In this document: piece by piece, positions 63,005 through 64,000 of the stretch
Layout of the letters: every line of letters starts with the position of its first letter
Position numbering within the stretch: the stretch's first letter is position 1
Source: Listeria booriae
GTDB taxonomy: Bacteria > Bacillota > Bacilli > Lactobacillales > Listeriaceae
Direction of reading: 5' to 3'
DNA length: 64,000 nt
NCBI RefSeq assembly: GCF_000766865.1
Contig: NZ_JNFA01000001.1
Coordinates: forward strand, 1-64,000
Program-made: the position numbers and the translations under genes
The notes under the pieces: generated by a model
Seen by the model: the letters and a program-made list of their open reading frames with translations, nothing else
The model's database searches: none
What the model was told of the DNA's origin: nothing

Positions 63005-64000
63005 TTAATCACGCATTTTCGGATCAAACGCATCACGTAAGCCGTCAGCAATTAAGTTAAATGCAATCATGATAATACATAGTACGAGCGTCGGATAAAG
63101 AACCATGTAAGGCAATACTTGCAATGTCTTATACCCTTCACTAATCAATGTTCCAAGAGATGCCATCGGTGCTGGAATACCCAATCCGATAAATCCTAGG
63201 AATGCTTCAAAGAATATCGCACTTGGAATACTAAACATAACATTAATGATAATAACGCCTGATAAGTTAGGCAATAAGTGTTTGAATAAAATGCTCGGAG
63301 TAGAACCGCCTAGCGTCTTAGAAGCTAGAACGAACTCTTGATCTTTTAATTTCAAAACTTGTCCACGGACAACCCGCGCCATCGTAATCCAGCTGGTCAT
63401 GGCAATCGCGATAATGATCGACATGATACCCGGATCGAGCACGAGTAACATCAAAATAACAACAACCAAGTTCGGAATTGCCGAAGCAACTTCTAGAATA
63501 CGTTGCATGACGTTATCGACACGTCCACCGGAGAAACCTGAAATCATACCATAAGTAACACCGACAATTAAGTCAAAGAATGCTGCTACTAAACCGATAA
63601 ATAGTGAGATTTGCGTTCCTTTCCACACACGTGTGAATTGGTCACGACCTAATGTATCACTACCGAACCAGTAGTAAGTGTCTTCTGGTACGTTCTTTTG
63701 TTTATACACATCGACTTCTTCGCCACCAATGTTTTGTTTACCATTCCAGAAAGGCATGTTTTCAAAACCTTGTACTTTTGGTGGAAGAGAAGCTTGTGGT
63801 GTATTTTGCTCCTCAAATGTGTACCCAGAAATAAGTGGTCCAATAAAAGCCATGATTACAATGAGACCAAGCACAATAATGCTCACTAAAGCCGCTTTAT
63901 TTTTGCGAATCCGAATCCAAGAGTCTTGCATAAATGTCAAACTAGGACGCGTGATTTTCTCATGTTCCGAAGCCTTCATTTGTGCGGGTTGGAATAATTC
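63005..64000 (-). CDS. oppC: Oligopeptide ABC transporter permease OppC (5' end outside window)
   Basis: A membrane permease with about six helices and the EAA loop (LASKTLGGSTPSILFKHLLPNL). An internal ATG lies at 63979, but the frame stays open to the window edge and reads ELFQPAQMKASEHEKI, which matches the usual OppC N-terminus, so the true start is beyond 64000. The operon order oppC-oppD-oppF is on the minus strand. Confidence 0.93.
   Translation of the reverse strand, partial: ELFQPAQMKASEHEKITRPSLTFMQDSWIRIRKNKAALVSIIVLGLIVIMAFIGPLISGYTFEEQNTPQASLPPKVQGFENMPFWNGKQNIGGEEVDVYKQKNVPEDTYYWFGSDTLGRDQFTRVWKGTQISLFIGLVAAFFDLIVGVTYGMISGFSGGRVDNVMQRILEVASAIPNLVVVILMLLVLDPGIMSIIIAIAMTSWITMARVVRGQVLKLKDQEFVLASKTLGGSTPSILFKHLLPNLSGVIIINVMFSIPSAIFFEAFLGFIGLGIPAPMASLGTLISEGYKTLQVLPYMVLYPTLVLCIIMIAFNLIADGLRDAFDPKMRD

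Overview
The window looks like a chromosomal segment of a low-GC Firmicute, most probably a Listeria species. The right end carries pepF, coiA, mecA, spxA and oppF/oppD/oppC in the order I associate with Listeria (the lmo2188-lmo2194 block of L. monocytogenes). The left end carries penicillin V acylase, glutamate decarboxylase and glutamate/GABA antiporter genes like those of Listeria stress survival islet 1. I cannot assign a species by eye. I saw no rRNA, tRNA, CRISPR array, insertion sequence or sortase gene.

Left region (about 0.2-19.8 kb): an acid-stress locus built from repeated modules. One pva-gadD-gadT-yhgE set runs rightward (2.6-9.1 kb). A second pva-gadD-gadT set runs leftward toward it (14.8-9.2 kb) and continues into a 58-aa gene, a lipoprotein, a Crp/Fnr-type regulator and a short exported peptide. 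A third pva next to a second Crp paralog (2.2-0.2 kb) looks like the stripped remains of another copy of the leftward operon. An Mga/RofA-type regulator and a second YhgE/Pip membrane protein complete the locus. Three leftward promoters here share an upstream ACGACAAAA element exactly 28 nt before the -10.

Middle region (about 19.8-50.1 kb): a cell-surface island. It holds three sortase-type proteins: a CnaB protein ending LAKTG, a giant CnaB plus T-Q-ester-domain adhesin broken by a 2-nt deletion, and a VWA/DUF5011 protein. It also holds two large secreted adhesins that share an almost identical 834-bp 3' end, three more Crp/PrfA-like regulators, and a complete-looking Wzx/Wzy-type polysaccharide operon. 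That operon has a chain-length protein, a BY-kinase, a 4,6-dehydratase, a UDP-HexNAc dehydrogenase, a flippase, a polymerase, two GT4 enzymes, a phosphoglycosyl transferase and an aminotransferase. A capsule-type cluster is unexpected in Listeria. The enzyme set predicts a repeat unit with both a free-amino sugar and a uronic acid, that is, a possible zwitterionic polysaccharide. PrfA-box-like palindromes lie in the regulator and adhesin promoters.

Right region (about 50.4-64 kb): housekeeping and stress genes. These are a YihY-family membrane protein, glyoxalase I, a DNA alkylation-repair group (atl-like, ogt, adaA, alkA), an NRAMP manganese transporter, PepF, CoiA, MecA, SpxA and the 3' part of an oligopeptide permease operon that continues past the window end.
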